This document shows, one piece after another, positions 54,001-62,976 of a stretch of 64,000 bases of DNA; positions within the stretch are counted from its first letter, which is position 1, and every line of letters starts with the position of its first letter. The notes below the pieces were generated by a model, which saw only the letters and a program-made list of their open reading frames with translations, searched no databases and had not been told where the DNA came from. The stretch is from Allobogoriella alba (lineage in GTDB: Bacteria; Actinomycetota; Actinomycetes; Actinomycetales; Actinomycetaceae). The stretch spans positions 124,001 to 188,000 of the forward strand of contig NZ_JBHTCQ010000004.1 of the NCBI RefSeq assembly GCF_042665525.1, given 5' to 3'. Made by a program: the position numbers and the translations under genes.

Positions 54001-55346
54001 CGTTCGACGCTCCCGGTCGCGCCGTAGGGGGCCTCGTCGACGGCCCCGGTCTTGGCGGGGTCATCGCGTGCGGCCGTGTCCGGCAGGTCGGGCGTGGCCT
54101 CGTCGTCGAGCAGCGCGAACCAGCTGGCGGCGGTCTCCACGTCCTTGTCCCCGCGCCCGGAGAGGTTCACCAGGATCGTCGGCGCGGGCTCGCCGGCCTC
54201 CCGGGCCTCGCGGCCCACGCGGATGGCGCCGGCGAGGGCGTGCGCCGACTCGATCGCGGGGATGATGCCCTCGGTGCGGCACAGCAGCTGGAAGGCGTCC
54301 ATCGCCTCTGCGTCGGTCACCGGCTGGTACTCGGCCCGGTGGATGTCCGCCAGCCAGGAGTGCTCGGGGCCGACGCCCGGGTAGTCCAGCCCGGCGGAGA
54401 TGGAGTGGGACTCCTTGGTCTGGCCGTCCTCGTCCTGGAGCACGTACGTGCGGGCACCGTGCAGCACGCCGGGGTCCCCGCCGGTGATGGAGGAGGCGTG
54501 CCGCCCCGTGGCGACGCCGTCACCGGCCGCCTCGAGCCCGAGGAGACGGACGCCGTCGTCGTCGAGGAAGGCGTTGAAGATCCCGATCGCGTTGGACCCG
54601 CCGCCCACGCAGGCGCACACGACGTCGGGGAGGGCGCCGGTCAGGTCCAGGACCTGCTGGCGGGCCTCCTCACCGATGATCTTCTGCAGGTCGCGGACCA
54701 TGGCGGGGAACGGGTGCGGGCCGGCCGCGGTGCCGAAGACGTAGTTGGTGGTCTCCACGTTGGTGACCCAGTCGCGGAACGCCTCGTTGATGGCGTCCTT
54801 GAGCGTCCGCGAGCCGGTGGTCACGGGGATGACCTCGGTGCCCAGCAGCCGCATGCGTGCCACGTTGAGCGCCTGACGGCGCACGTCCTCCTCGCCCATG
54901 TAGACGGTGCACTCGAGCCCGAGCAACGCCGCAGCCGTCGCGGTGGCGACCCCGTGCTGCCCGGCGCCGGTCTCGGCGATGACGCGCTTCTTGCCGATCG
55001 TGCGGGTCAGCAGGGCCTGGCCGAGGACGTTGTTGATCTTGTGCGAGCCGGTGTGGTTGAGGTCCTCGCGCTTGAGGATGACGCGGGCACCGCCGGCGTG
55101 CTCGGCGAACCGCGGCACCTCGGTGATGATGCTGGGCCGCCCCGTGTAGGTCCGGTTCAGCTGGTCCATCTCGTCGAGGAACGCGGGATCGACCTTGAGC
55201 TTCTCCCAGGCGTCGGTGAGGTCGTCAAGCGCCGCGATGAGCGCCTCGGGGACGAACCGTCCGCCGAACTCCCCGAAGTACGGCCCGGCGACGTCCGCGA
55301 GGTGCTGCGGGAGGGGCCGCCGGCCGCTGACCTGGCCGGCGCTCAT
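53997..55346 (-). CDS. trpB: tryptophan synthase beta subunit
   Basis: A 449-residue PLP enzyme joining indole and serine. The PLP lysine is in LNHTGSHKINNVLGQALL, with GAGQHGVATATAAALLGLEC and the phosphate-cup CVGGGSNAIGIF. The N-terminus YFGEFGGRFVPEALIAALDD is canonical. The C-terminus carries an acidic extension of about 40 residues after FALLDDE that is not part of the fold. The ATG at 55346 overlaps the trpC stop (ATGA). Confidence 0.96.
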   Translation of the reverse strand: MSAGQVSGRRPLPQHLADVAGPYFGEFGGRFVPEALIAALDDLTDAWEKLKVDPAFLDEMDQLNRTYTGRPSIITEVPRFAEHAGGARVILKREDLNHTGSHKINNVLGQALLTRTIGKKRVIAETGAGQHGVATATAAALLGLECTVYMGEEDVRRQALNVARMRLLGTEVIPVTTGSRTLKDAINEAFRDWVTNVETTNYVFGTAAGPHPFPAMVRDLQKIIGEEARQQVLDLTGALPDVVCACVGGGSNAIGIFNAFLDDDGVRLLGLEAAGDGVATGRHASSITGGDPGVLHGARTYVLQDEDGQTKESHSISAGLDYPGVGPEHSWLADIHRAEYQPVTDAEAMDAFQLLCRTEGIIPAIESAHALAGAIRVGREAREAGEPAPTILVNLSGRGDKDVETAASWFALLDDEATPDLPDTAARDDPAKTGAVDEAPYGATGSVER

Positions 55347-56158
55347 CGGCGGGCCGTCCGCAGCGAGGGGTGCGAGCCGGCAGCGACCATGTCGGCGACC
55401 GCCGCCCGCGGGTCGCCGCCGGTGACCAGGGCCTCGCCGACGAGGACCGCATGCGCGCCGGAACGGGCGTACTCGAGCACGTCGTGCGGGCCCCGGACAC
55501 CGGACTCCGCGACGCGCACGACGTCGTCGGGGACGACCTCGGCCACCGCGGGGAACACGCCGCGGTCCACCTCGAGGGTGTGCAGGTTCCGGGCGTTGAT
55601 GCCGACCACGCGGGCGCCGGCGTCCAGCGCACGCCGGGCCTCCTCGGGGTCGTGCGCCTCGACGAGCGCGGTCATACCCAGCGAGTGGACGCGGTCCACC
55701 AGACCGGCGAGGACCTGCTGCTCCAGCGCGGCGACGATGAGCAGGACGAGGTCGGCCCCGCTCGCGCGGGCTTCCCACACCTGGTACGGCGTGACCACGA
55801 AGTCCTTGCGCAGGACCGGGATGTCGACCGCCGCACCGACCGACTCGAGATCCTCCAGCGAGCCGCCGAACCGACGCCGCTCCGTCAGGACGGAGACGAC
55901 GGCGGCACCGCCCGCCTCGTACTCGGCGGCCAGGCCCGCCGGGTCGGCGATGGACGCCAGCGCGCCCTTGGACGGGCTGGAGCGCTTGACCTCGGCGATC
56001 ACCGTGACCGCGCCGCTGCCGCCGCGCAGCGCCGACACGCCGTCACGCGCGCCGGGGCGGCGCGCCGCGGCCTCCTTGACGGCGTCGAGCGGGCGCCGCG
56101 CCTGTCGCTCGGCGAGATCCTCGCGGACCCCCGCGACGATGTCCTCGAGCACGGTCAC
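55343..56158 (-). CDS. trpC: indole-3-glycerol phosphate synthase
   Basis: A 271-residue TIM-barrel synthase that closes the indole ring from CdRP. The catalytic motif is VIAEVKRSSPSKGALASI, with PVLRKDFVVTPYQVWEARA and GINARNLHTLEVD. It is monofunctional, without a TrpF domain. GTG at 56158 has GGGGGGTG upstream and gives the conserved VTVLEDIVAGVREDLAERQ; an in-frame ATG at 56224 would add an unconserved extension. A 151-bp gap separates it from the upstream gene, and TACGAT in it may be a local -10. Confidence 0.95.
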   Translation of the reverse strand: MTVLEDIVAGVREDLAERQARRPLDAVKEAAARRPGARDGVSALRGGSGAVTVIAEVKRSSPSKGALASIADPAGLAAEYEAGGAAVVSVLTERRRFGGSLEDLESVGAAVDIPVLRKDFVVTPYQVWEARASGADLVLLIVAALEQQVLAGLVDRVHSLGMTALVEAHDPEEARRALDAGARVVGINARNLHTLEVDRGVFPAVAEVVPDDVVRVAESGVRGPHDVLEYARSGAHAVLVGEALVTGGDPRAAVADMVAAGSHPSLRTARR

Positions 56159-56309
56159 AGCGCACCCCCCAATCCCTTGGTCGGTCAGACAGTCCATCGT
56201 AGGCCCCGTGCGGGGGTGCTTCATGACGTGTCCGCCCCCGGGCGGGGTCCTTGGCAGGTGATCGCGCCTACTGCGATTGGCGCGGCACTCCTGGTTCGGA
56301 TGGTGGTCC

Positions 56310-56813
56310 TCAGAAGAGGCCCTGGCCGACGGCGAACAGGAACAGGAGCAGCCCGAACACCAGGATGACGATCGCGAGGACGAAGGCGACCATCGCGAGG
56401 CTGCCGTTGTTGGCGCGGCCCTGCGCCACGGCCTGACGCGCGTTGCGGGCGAAGCTCAGGCCAAGGGCGGCCCCCAGCACCATCAACCACGGCCGGAATC
56501 CGCCGGCCGGGTCGAGGAACATGACGACGAGCGGGACGAGGACGCCCGCGCCGGTGAACACCACCGAAAGGACCGCCAGCTTGTTCTGCTCCTCCGAGCC
56601 GCCGGTGGGCATCGCTCCGTACGCTCCGGGGTGGCCGTAGGGCGGCTGGCCGGGCTGCTGGCCGTACGGTGCCTGGCCCGGTGGCGGGCCCTGTGGCGCC
56701 TGCCCGGGCTGCTGGCCGTATGGCGCCTGGCCCGGCGGTGGCCCCTGCGGCGGCTGCCCGGGCTGGTGCCCGTACGGCGGCTGACCGGGCTGCGTCGGTG
56801 GCTGCTGGCTCAT
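56310..56813 (-). CDS. membrane protein with Gly/Gln/Pro-rich repeat N-terminus
   Basis: A 167-residue protein of unknown function. Residues 1-70 are built from an 18-residue repeat (GQQPGQAPQGPPPGQAPY; two copies and a partial third, 54 bp in DNA). The C-terminal half has about three membrane helices (LAVLSVVFTGAGVLVPLVVM; PWLMVLGAALGLSFA; MVAFVLAIVILVFGLLLFLF) and resembles DUF4190-type proteins. GGAGGGGGG lies five bases before the ATG. It stands inside the trp gene cluster on the same strand, but nothing ties it to tryptophan chemically. Confidence 0.8.
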   Translation of the reverse strand: MSQQPPTQPGQPPYGHQPGQPPQGPPPGQAPYGQQPGQAPQGPPPGQAPYGQQPGQPPYGHPGAYGAMPTGGSEEQNKLAVLSVVFTGAGVLVPLVVMFLDPAGGFRPWLMVLGAALGLSFARNARQAVAQGRANNGSLAMVAFVLAIVILVFGLLLFLFAVGQGLF

Positions 56814-56946
56814 GTGTCCCCCTCCATACCGGCGCACGGGCGCGCCGGTGGTTGCGTGGGACGTACCGTATCGGTCGCCGCCTCGGCAGCCTCGCTGCGG
56901 ACGGGTCACACGAACGCTGACGGCGCCCGGTGAGCGCGTCCGGCCG

Positions 56947-57225
56947 TCAGGAGCTGTACCAGTCCCCGGTCTGCCTCGCCTTGCGCGCGTCGGCCTGTCC
57001 GAGCCCCACGGCCCGCATCACGGCGCTGACCACGAGGGACAGCACGGTGACCGCGGCACCCGCGATCATGAGCTCCTGCCGCGCGAGGATCATCCCCAGG
57101 CCGCCCACCAGCACGCCGAGGCTCACACCGAAGACCAGCACCCACGCGGCCTTCGTGCGACCGTGGTTGTCGAACGGCGCCGTCGGGGGCAGCGTGTAGG
57201 TCTCGGGCTGAGGGATCTGGGCCAT
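56947..57225 (-). CDS. small HGxxPAAW-type membrane protein
   Basis: A 92-residue protein with two membrane helices (WVLVFGVSLGVLVGGLGMIL and LMIAGAAVTVLSLVVSAVM). The motif HGRTKAAW at about residue 21 matches the HGxxPAAW family found beside trp genes in actinobacteria, although the Pro is Lys here. AGGAG precedes the ATG at 57225. Function unknown. Confidence 0.8.
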   Translation of the reverse strand: MAQIPQPETYTLPPTAPFDNHGRTKAAWVLVFGVSLGVLVGGLGMILARQELMIAGAAVTVLSLVVSAVMRAVGLGQADARKARQTGDWYSS

Positions 57226-57291
57226 CGCGTCACTCCTGGGTCGTACCGGCGGTGACCAGCCTAGCGTCCGCACGGACCCCGGGCCGGCACG

Positions 57292-57912
57292 TCAGACACG
57301 TGACTCGCCGTCGTCCGTGGGGTCCTCGCCGCGACCCAGGGCATCCCAGTCGTCCATCGCCCGGGTGCGCTCGTCGCTCGCGCGGTCCACGGCGCTGCCC
57401 CGCCGCGCGGGCCGCTCGAACCGGCGTCCTGCCGTCGTCCACGTCCGCGCCGCCACCAGACCGCTCAGCCCGACCGCGGCGGCGAGCAGCGCGAGCACCA
57501 GCGTGACGTAGGGCCAGAGGGTCACCCGTGCGTCGCCCACGAGCTCGGGGACGCCACTCAGCTCGGCGGCCGCCTGGCGCAACGCGGACTCCGGGTCCCC
57601 GAGGAAGCCCACGACGGCCACCACCGCCACGACGGCGCCGACGACCATCGCCACACCCCCGACGCTCGCACCGGCGCGGCGGCCGATCGCCACGGCCAGC
57701 GCGGCCGCCCCGACGACGAACGCCGCCCCGACGACGCCCGGTGCCGCGGAGCCGCCGGAGACCTCGACCGTCTGCTCGCCCAGCACGGTGCCCGCCGCTC
57801 CGGACGCCCAGGGCACCGCGCTCACGGCGCCGAGGAGGGCGCCGAGCACGAGCGCCGCCAGCACGACGCGCGAGCGTGTGACGGCCGGGCGCCGTACGTC
57901 GTCGCCCGTCAC
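57292..57912 (-). CDS. Trp biosynthesis-associated membrane protein
   Basis: A 206-residue integral membrane protein with four hydrophobic segments (VVLAALVLGALLGAVSAVPW; GAAFVVGAAALAVAIG; VAMVVGAVVAVVAVVGFLG; VTLVLALLAAAVGLSGLVAA) and a hydrophilic, acidic C-terminus. Its place directly after trpE, overlapping the trpE stop as GTGA, and its layout match the Trp_oprn_chp family of actinobacteria. Its role in tryptophan supply is not known. No ribosome site is seen, so translation probably depends on coupling to trpE. Confidence 0.82.
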   Translation of the reverse strand: MTGDDVRRPAVTRSRVVLAALVLGALLGAVSAVPWASGAAGTVLGEQTVEVSGGSAAPGVVGAAFVVGAAALAVAIGRRAGASVGGVAMVVGAVVAVVAVVGFLGDPESALRQAAAELSGVPELVGDARVTLWPYVTLVLALLAAAVGLSGLVAARTWTTAGRRFERPARRGSAVDRASDERTRAMDDWDALGRGEDPTDDGESRV

Positions 57913-59489
57913 GGCGACGCGACCGGTCGCAGCCCGTTCGCGACCCTGATCGCCCGCACCACGGCAGCCGCCTTGTTCCGGGTCTCGACCCACTCGGTGG
58001 CCGGGTCGGAGTCGGCGACCACGCCCGCCCCGGCCTGCACGGTGGCGCGCCCACCGGAGATCACCGCGGTGCGGATCGCGATAGCCAGGTCCGCGTTCCC
58101 GGCGAGGTCGAAGTAGCCGACCACGCCGCCGTAGATGCCGCGCCGGGCGGGCTCGAGGGCGTCGATGATCTCGATCGCGCGGGGCTTCGGTGCGCCGGAG
58201 AGGGTTCCCGCGGGGAACGTCCCCACCAGGCTGTCCAGCGCGGTGGCACCGGGACGGAGCTCACCGACCACGGTCGAGACGATGTGCATGATGTGGCTGA
58301 AGCGGTGGATCGCCTGGAAGTCCACGACCTCCACGGTCTCCGGACGGCACACCTTGATGAGGTCGTTGCGGACGAGGTCCACGAGCATCACGTGCTCGGA
58401 GAGCTCCTTCGGGTCGGCGAGCAGCTCCTCGCCGAGCGCCTTGTCCTCGCTGGGTGACGCGCCACGCGGACGGGAGCCGGCCGCCGGGAACATCGTGACC
58501 TGGCCCTGCTGCACCCGGACGTGCGTCTCCGGGCTGGACCCGACGACGGCGAAGTCCTCACCCGCGGGTCCGCTGTGCAGGCGGACGTAGTACATGTACG
58601 GGCTCGGGTTGACCGTGCGCAGCACGCGATAGACCTCGAGCGGGTCCGCCGGGCAGTCGATGTCGAGCCGCTGGGAGAGGACCACCTGGAACGCCTCGCC
58701 GTCGCGGATGGCCTGCTTGGCGGTTCGGACGGCGCTCTCGAAGTCCTCCCGGGACGTGCGGTACTTGATCTCGGGCTGCACGGCCGGCTCGTGGACGGCG
58801 GCGGCACTGGCGACCGGTCTGGTCAGAGCGGCCGCCATCGCATCCAGCCGCGCGACGGCGTCGGCATGGGCCTCGTCGACCCGCTCGTCGGTGTCGTCGG
58901 CGTTGATGGCGTTGGCGATGAGCCACGCCGAGCCGTCGTGGTGGTCGAGGGCGACCATGTCGCTGACCAGGCAGAGCGCCACGTCGGGCGTGTCGTGCTC
59001 GGTCGGCGCGAGGGCCCGCAGCGTCGGCTCCCACTGGCGCAGCACGTCCCAGCCGAGGGCGCCGACCAGGCCTCCGGTCAGGGGCGGCAGCCCGGGAATC
59101 GCCGGGGTGCGCAGCGTCTCGAGCGTCTCGGCGAGCACCTCGATGATCGGGCCGTCTGTCGGCACCCCCACGGGGACGTCCCCGGTCCATGCCGCCTGCC
59201 CGTCCCTTGCGGTCAGGGTGGCGCGGGACGCGACGCCGACGAAGGACCACCGCGACCAGGCGCCGTCGTGCTCGGCGGACTCCAGCACGAACGTGCCAGG
59301 GCGACCGGCCGCGAGGTGGCGGTACAGGCCCACCGGTGTGACGTCGTCGGCCAGCAGGCGCCGGACGACCGGGATCACCCGGCGGTCGGTCGCCATGGTG
59401 CGGAACTCGGGCAGCGCCGGCCAGGTTTCGCCCCACGTCAGCTCGGCGGCTTCCGAGGCGCCGGTGGCGGGCTCGTCGGTCAGTGTCAT
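57909..59489 (-). CDS. trpE: anthranilate synthase component I
   Basis: A 526-residue anthranilate synthase large subunit converting chorismate to anthranilate. The N-terminal feedback site is FVLESAEHDGAWSRWSF (the LLES-type motif that senses tryptophan). The chorismate-binding core has FPAAGSRPRGASPSEDK, LSEHVMLVDLVRNDLIKVCR and GTFPAGTLSGAPKPRAIEII. The glutamine amidotransferase partner TrpG is not adjacent. GGAGGG precedes the ATG, which overlaps the hisI stop (ATGA). No attenuator with a Trp-rich leader peptide was found. Confidence 0.95.
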   Translation of the reverse strand: MTLTDEPATGASEAAELTWGETWPALPEFRTMATDRRVIPVVRRLLADDVTPVGLYRHLAAGRPGTFVLESAEHDGAWSRWSFVGVASRATLTARDGQAAWTGDVPVGVPTDGPIIEVLAETLETLRTPAIPGLPPLTGGLVGALGWDVLRQWEPTLRALAPTEHDTPDVALCLVSDMVALDHHDGSAWLIANAINADDTDERVDEAHADAVARLDAMAAALTRPVASAAAVHEPAVQPEIKYRTSREDFESAVRTAKQAIRDGEAFQVVLSQRLDIDCPADPLEVYRVLRTVNPSPYMYYVRLHSGPAGEDFAVVGSSPETHVRVQQGQVTMFPAAGSRPRGASPSEDKALGEELLADPKELSEHVMLVDLVRNDLIKVCRPETVEVVDFQAIHRFSHIMHIVSTVVGELRPGATALDSLVGTFPAGTLSGAPKPRAIEIIDALEPARRGIYGGVVGYFDLAGNADLAIAIRTAVISGGRATVQAGAGVVADSDPATEWVETRNKAAAVVRAIRVANGLRPVASP

Positions 59490-59863
59490 ACGCCCTCCTC
59501 CGGACGGTGCCCGACCGTGGCCCGGAGGTCTCCGCCGGCGTCGAAGCAGGTGCGGGTTCCGGTGTGGCAGGCGGGCCCGACCTGGTCGACACGGACGAGC
59601 ACGGCGTCCCCGTCGCAGTCGAGGCTCACGGACTTCACGTGCTGCGTGTTTCCCGACGTCTCACCCTTGCGCCAGTACTCCCCGCGCGAACGGGACCAGA
59701 ACGTGGTGCGCCCGGTGGTGAGGGTGCGGTGCAGGGCCTCGTCGTCCATCCAGCCGACCATGAGGACCTCACCGGTGTCGTGCTGCTGGACCACGGCGCA
59801 CACCAGGCCGTGCTCGTCGCGCTTGAGCCGTGCGGCGATGTCGGGGGCGAGTGTGGACTCCAC
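59486..59863 (-). CDS. hisI: phosphoribosyl-AMP cyclohydrolase
   Basis: A 125-residue HisI that opens the purine ring of PR-AMP in histidine synthesis. Motifs: VLMVGWMDDEALHRTL, FWSRSRGEYWRKGETSGNTQ, and zinc/magnesium ligands in LDCDGDAVLVRVDQ and GPACHTGTRTCF. It has no HisE domain. The GTG at 59863 is preferred; the ATG at 59881 would overlap the start of the divergent gene. hisI next to trpE is a common actinobacterial arrangement, linking two pathways that both use PRPP. Confidence 0.94.
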   Translation of the reverse strand: MESTLAPDIAARLKRDEHGLVCAVVQQHDTGEVLMVGWMDDEALHRTLTTGRTTFWSRSRGEYWRKGETSGNTQHVKSVSLDCDGDAVLVRVDQVGPACHTGTRTCFDAGGDLRATVGHRPEEGV

Positions 59864-59879
59864 AGCGCAGAATCGTCTC

Positions 59880-60542
59880 ATGAGCACGATCTCGGAGCGG
59901 GACGGCACCTGGGTGGACGTCGAGCGTGCGGCGTTCGTGGAGACGTTACGCGAGGCGGATCCCGCTGCACCCACCCTCTGCACCGGATGGACGGTGCACC
60001 GCCTGCTCGCGCACCTGGTGGTCCGGGAGAGCCGCCCCGACCTGGCCGCCGGGGCGGCGCGAGCCCCAGCCGGGGCCGAGCCGCAGCTCACCGGCCTGAT
60101 CTCGGGGCCCGGGGCGCCGTCGTACCAGGACCTGCTGGAGCGATTCGCGTCCGGCCCGCCGGCCTGGACGCCGTTCGCGTGGGCGCCGGAGGCGACGAAC
60201 CTCGTCGAGTACGTCGTCCACCACGAGGACGTCCGCCGCGCGGCGCCGAGCGAGGCCGAGCCTCGCGTGCTGGCCACCGACATGGTCCGGGCGCTGTGGC
60301 ATCGCCTGGGCACGCTGGCACGCCTGGCGTACCGACGCAGTCCGGTCGGCGTGGTGCACGCCGTCCCGGGCGGCCCGCGCCGCGTGGTGCGCCGCCGGCC
60401 CGACGCCGTCGTGGTGTGGGGCGACCCGGTCGAGCTGGCGCTGCACGCGCTGGGCCGCACGGAGGCCGCCGACGTGGACGTGCTGGGACGGCCCGAGACG
60501 GTCGAGGCGTTCTTCGCCGCCCACGACGAGTCTGTGGTGTGA
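59880..60542 (+). CDS. TIGR03085-like DinB/MDMPI-type metal-binding protein
   Basis: A 220-residue protein of the mycothiol-dependent maleylpyruvate isomerase/DinB-like superfamily. Key features are the N-terminal ERAAFVETLREADPAAPTLC with GWTVHRLLAHLVVRESRPD (metal His) and NLVEYVVHHEDVRRA near residue 105 (HHxD, second metal ligands). These match the TIGR03085 group. Substrate unknown; a mycothiol-linked transfer is possible. Divergent from hisI with 16 bp between starts. CAGAAT lies six bases before the ATG and no ribosome site is visible. Confidence 0.8.
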   Translation: MSTISERDGTWVDVERAAFVETLREADPAAPTLCTGWTVHRLLAHLVVRESRPDLAAGAARAPAGAEPQLTGLISGPGAPSYQDLLERFASGPPAWTPFAWAPEATNLVEYVVHHEDVRRAAPSEAEPRVLATDMVRALWHRLGTLARLAYRRSPVGVVHAVPGGPRRVVRRRPDAVVVWGDPVELALHALGRTEAADVDVLGRPETVEAFFAAHDESVV

Positions 60543-60630
60543 CGGAAAGCGACTCGGCTCGAAGCGCCGCTCCGGGAATACGCGGCTAGGGCCTCGACGT
60601 TGAGCTTTGTCGCGCCGACGAGGGGTAGGG

Positions 60631-62976
60631 ATGGCACGACGCAACGGGGACGCGGAGCAGGACCATCAGATCGAGCGGGAGCAGGCCTACGTCGACCGGC
60701 TGTACGCCCGCTTGGACGACGTTCGGGAGGAGATCCGGGAAGACCTCGACGGGGCGCTGGCCGAGCGTGGGTCCTCCGCGCGCGACCTGGTCGAGCGCGA
60801 GGCACGGGTGCAGCGCCTGACCGAGCGGTCCACGGTGCTGGACCACGCCGAGAACGGCCTGTGCTTCGGCCGGCTGGACCTCGCCGACGGGCAGGTGCGG
60901 TACGTGGGGCGCACGGGTCTGCGCTCCCCCGCGCCCGAGCGCACACCGCTGCTGCTGGACTGGCGGGCGCCGGGCGCGCGGCCGTTCTACGTCGCGACGC
61001 CCGCCGACGACCACGGCGTGGTCCGCCGTCGGCACATCCGTACCGAGCGACGCCGGGTGACCGGCCTCGAGGACGAGCTCCTCGACATCGACGGCGACAC
61101 CTCCGGCCTGCAGGGCGAGGGCGCGCTGATGGCCGCGCTCGGCGAGCGGCGCACCGGCCGGATGCGGGACATCGTCACCACCCTGCAGGCGGAGCAGGAC
61201 GCGATCGTCCGCGCGCACGGGGACGGGGTGCTCGTGGTCCAGGGCGGCCCGGGTACCGGCAAGACGGCGGTGGCGCTGCACCGGGCCGCGTACCTGCTCT
61301 ACGCCCGTCCGGAGATCGCCCGGCAGGGCGTGCTCGTCGTCGGGCCGACCTCCACGTTCCTGGACTACATCGAGCAGGTGCTGCCCTCGCTCGGCGAGAC
61401 CCAGGTGGTGCTGCAGACGCCGGACCGGTTGTATCCAGGTATCGAGCCGACCAGGACGGAGGAACCTGAGGCCGCCCGGCTCAAGGGCGAGGCGGTGATG
61501 GCCGAGGTGCTCGCGCGGGCGGTGCGCGACCGGGAGCGGGTGACGGACCTCGAGGTCCGGTTCGACGGCGACACGCACTGCCTGCCCGCGGCCGCGGTGC
61601 GTGCGGCGGCCGAGGAGGCCCGGCGCGCAGCCCGCACGCACAACGAGGCGCGGCGTGTCTTTCGCGAGCACGTGGTGCGCGGGCTCGCCCTGGAGGTCAT
61701 CGGAGCGAGCTACCGAATGCTCCAGGAGGTCGAGGAGGGTCTGGAAGACGAGCTGGACCGGTTCGACTCCGCGCTGTCCCGCACCGCAGACCAGGTACCG
61801 GGCCGCGTCGAGGCCGCGGGCACCGAGGTGGACGGGGTGGTGGCCGTGCACGAGCTGCCGCACGTTGAGCGGGACCTGCTCGAAGACCCGGAGGTCGCTG
61901 CCGCGCTGGAGGCGCTGTGGCCTCTGCTGACGCCGGAGCAGCTGCTCGCCGACCTGTTCAGTGACACGGACCGACTGACCTCGGCGTCGCGCGGTCTGCT
62001 CGACGAGACCGAACGAGCCGTCCTGTTCCGGGGGCCGGCCGAGGAGGGGTGGTCGGCCGCCGACGTGCCGCTACTCGACGAGGCTGCCGAGCTGCTCGGC
62101 GTCGACGATTCGGGCGCACGCACGCTGGAGGCTGCGCGCCGGCGCGAGCACGCCCGCTTCGCGCGGCGCGTGCTGCGGGCGAACGACCTCCTCGACGAGG
62201 AGACGGACGAGGGCGGCGCCGTGGACCCGGCCGACCTGCTCAACGACGAGGAGCTCGCCGAGCGCCACGCGGCCCGGGACCATCGCTCCTTCGCCGAGAA
62301 GGCGGCCGCGGACCGGACGTGGACGTACGGCCACGTGGTGGTCGACGAGGCGCAGGAGCTCTCGGCGATGACCTGGCGGTCGCTGTTCCGTCGCTGCCCG
62401 GCAGGCTCGATGACGGCGGTGGGTGACGTGCACCAGGGCAGCGGTCCGACCGCGATCGCAACCTGGGAGGTGGCGCTGCAGCCGCACACCTCGGCAAGGG
62501 TGCGGATGAGCGAGCTGACGGTGGGGTACCGCACGCCGGCCGAGGTCATGGCCGCCGCCGAGCCGGTGCTCGCCGCCTTGGATCCGAACGGACGAGTTCC
62601 GGTCTCGGTCCGGTCGACGGGAGTGTCGCCCGTGCGACGCCGGACCGACGAGCTCGCAGCCACTGTGACCGAGGTGGTGGCCGAGTCTCGTGCCGAGGGT
62701 GCTGTCGCCGTCATCGCGCCGCCGGACGTCGCTGTCGAGCTGGGTGCGGTGCTCGGCGCCGGGACCGACCTGTTGGGCGACGTCGTCGTGCTCACCCCCG
62801 TGGAGGCGAAGGGCCTGGAGTTCGATGCCGTCGTCGTGGTGGAGCCAGCCGAGATCCTCGACGGTGACCGAGGTCTCGGCGAGCTCTACGTGGCGATGAC
62901 CCGCACGACCGGCACACTGACGGTCGTACATACCGGCGAGGTCCCGGATGTGCTGAGTCACCTCGTGCCCGAGTAG
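60631..62976 (+). CDS. helR: HelR-type RNA polymerase recycling ATPase (HelD/UvrD-like)
   Basis: A 781-residue superfamily 1 helicase-like protein. Residues about 10-75 are a charged coiled coil, the arm that enters the RNA polymerase secondary channel in HelD proteins. Walker A is VVQGGPGTGKTAVALHRAAY at about 203-222; VVVDEAQELSAMTW is Walker B; LTPVEAKGLEFDAVVVVEP and ELYVAMTRTT are motifs V and VI. The QGGPGTGKT form and the absence of a 2B helicase domain fit HelD. In Streptomyces and mycobacteria HelR displaces rifamycin-bound polymerase and gives resistance. No rifamycin-associated element was found upstream. The ATG at 60631 follows GAGGGG. Confidence 0.85.
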   Translation: MARRNGDAEQDHQIEREQAYVDRLYARLDDVREEIREDLDGALAERGSSARDLVEREARVQRLTERSTVLDHAENGLCFGRLDLADGQVRYVGRTGLRSPAPERTPLLLDWRAPGARPFYVATPADDHGVVRRRHIRTERRRVTGLEDELLDIDGDTSGLQGEGALMAALGERRTGRMRDIVTTLQAEQDAIVRAHGDGVLVVQGGPGTGKTAVALHRAAYLLYARPEIARQGVLVVGPTSTFLDYIEQVLPSLGETQVVLQTPDRLYPGIEPTRTEEPEAARLKGEAVMAEVLARAVRDRERVTDLEVRFDGDTHCLPAAAVRAAAEEARRAARTHNEARRVFREHVVRGLALEVIGASYRMLQEVEEGLEDELDRFDSALSRTADQVPGRVEAAGTEVDGVVAVHELPHVERDLLEDPEVAAALEALWPLLTPEQLLADLFSDTDRLTSASRGLLDETERAVLFRGPAEEGWSAADVPLLDEAAELLGVDDSGARTLEAARRREHARFARRVLRANDLLDEETDEGGAVDPADLLNDEELAERHAARDHRSFAEKAAADRTWTYGHVVVDEAQELSAMTWRSLFRRCPAGSMTAVGDVHQGSGPTAIATWEVALQPHTSARVRMSELTVGYRTPAEVMAAAEPVLAALDPNGRVPVSVRSTGVSPVRRRTDELAATVTEVVAESRAEGAVAVIAPPDVAVELGAVLGAGTDLLGDVVVLTPVEAKGLEFDAVVVVEPAEILDGDRGLGELYVAMTRTTGTLTVVHTGEVPDVLSHLVPE

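Noticed and set aside
56159..56309. Trp attenuator or T-box before trpC
   Set aside because: No leader peptide with adjacent Trp codons and no T-box motif were found on the minus strand. Several small GC hairpins exist but have no T-tract.
60543..60630. Rifamycin-associated element upstream of helR
   Set aside because: The palindromic GGGGCTTGCGGCAAGGCCC-type element is absent. Only weak GC-rich fragments occur.
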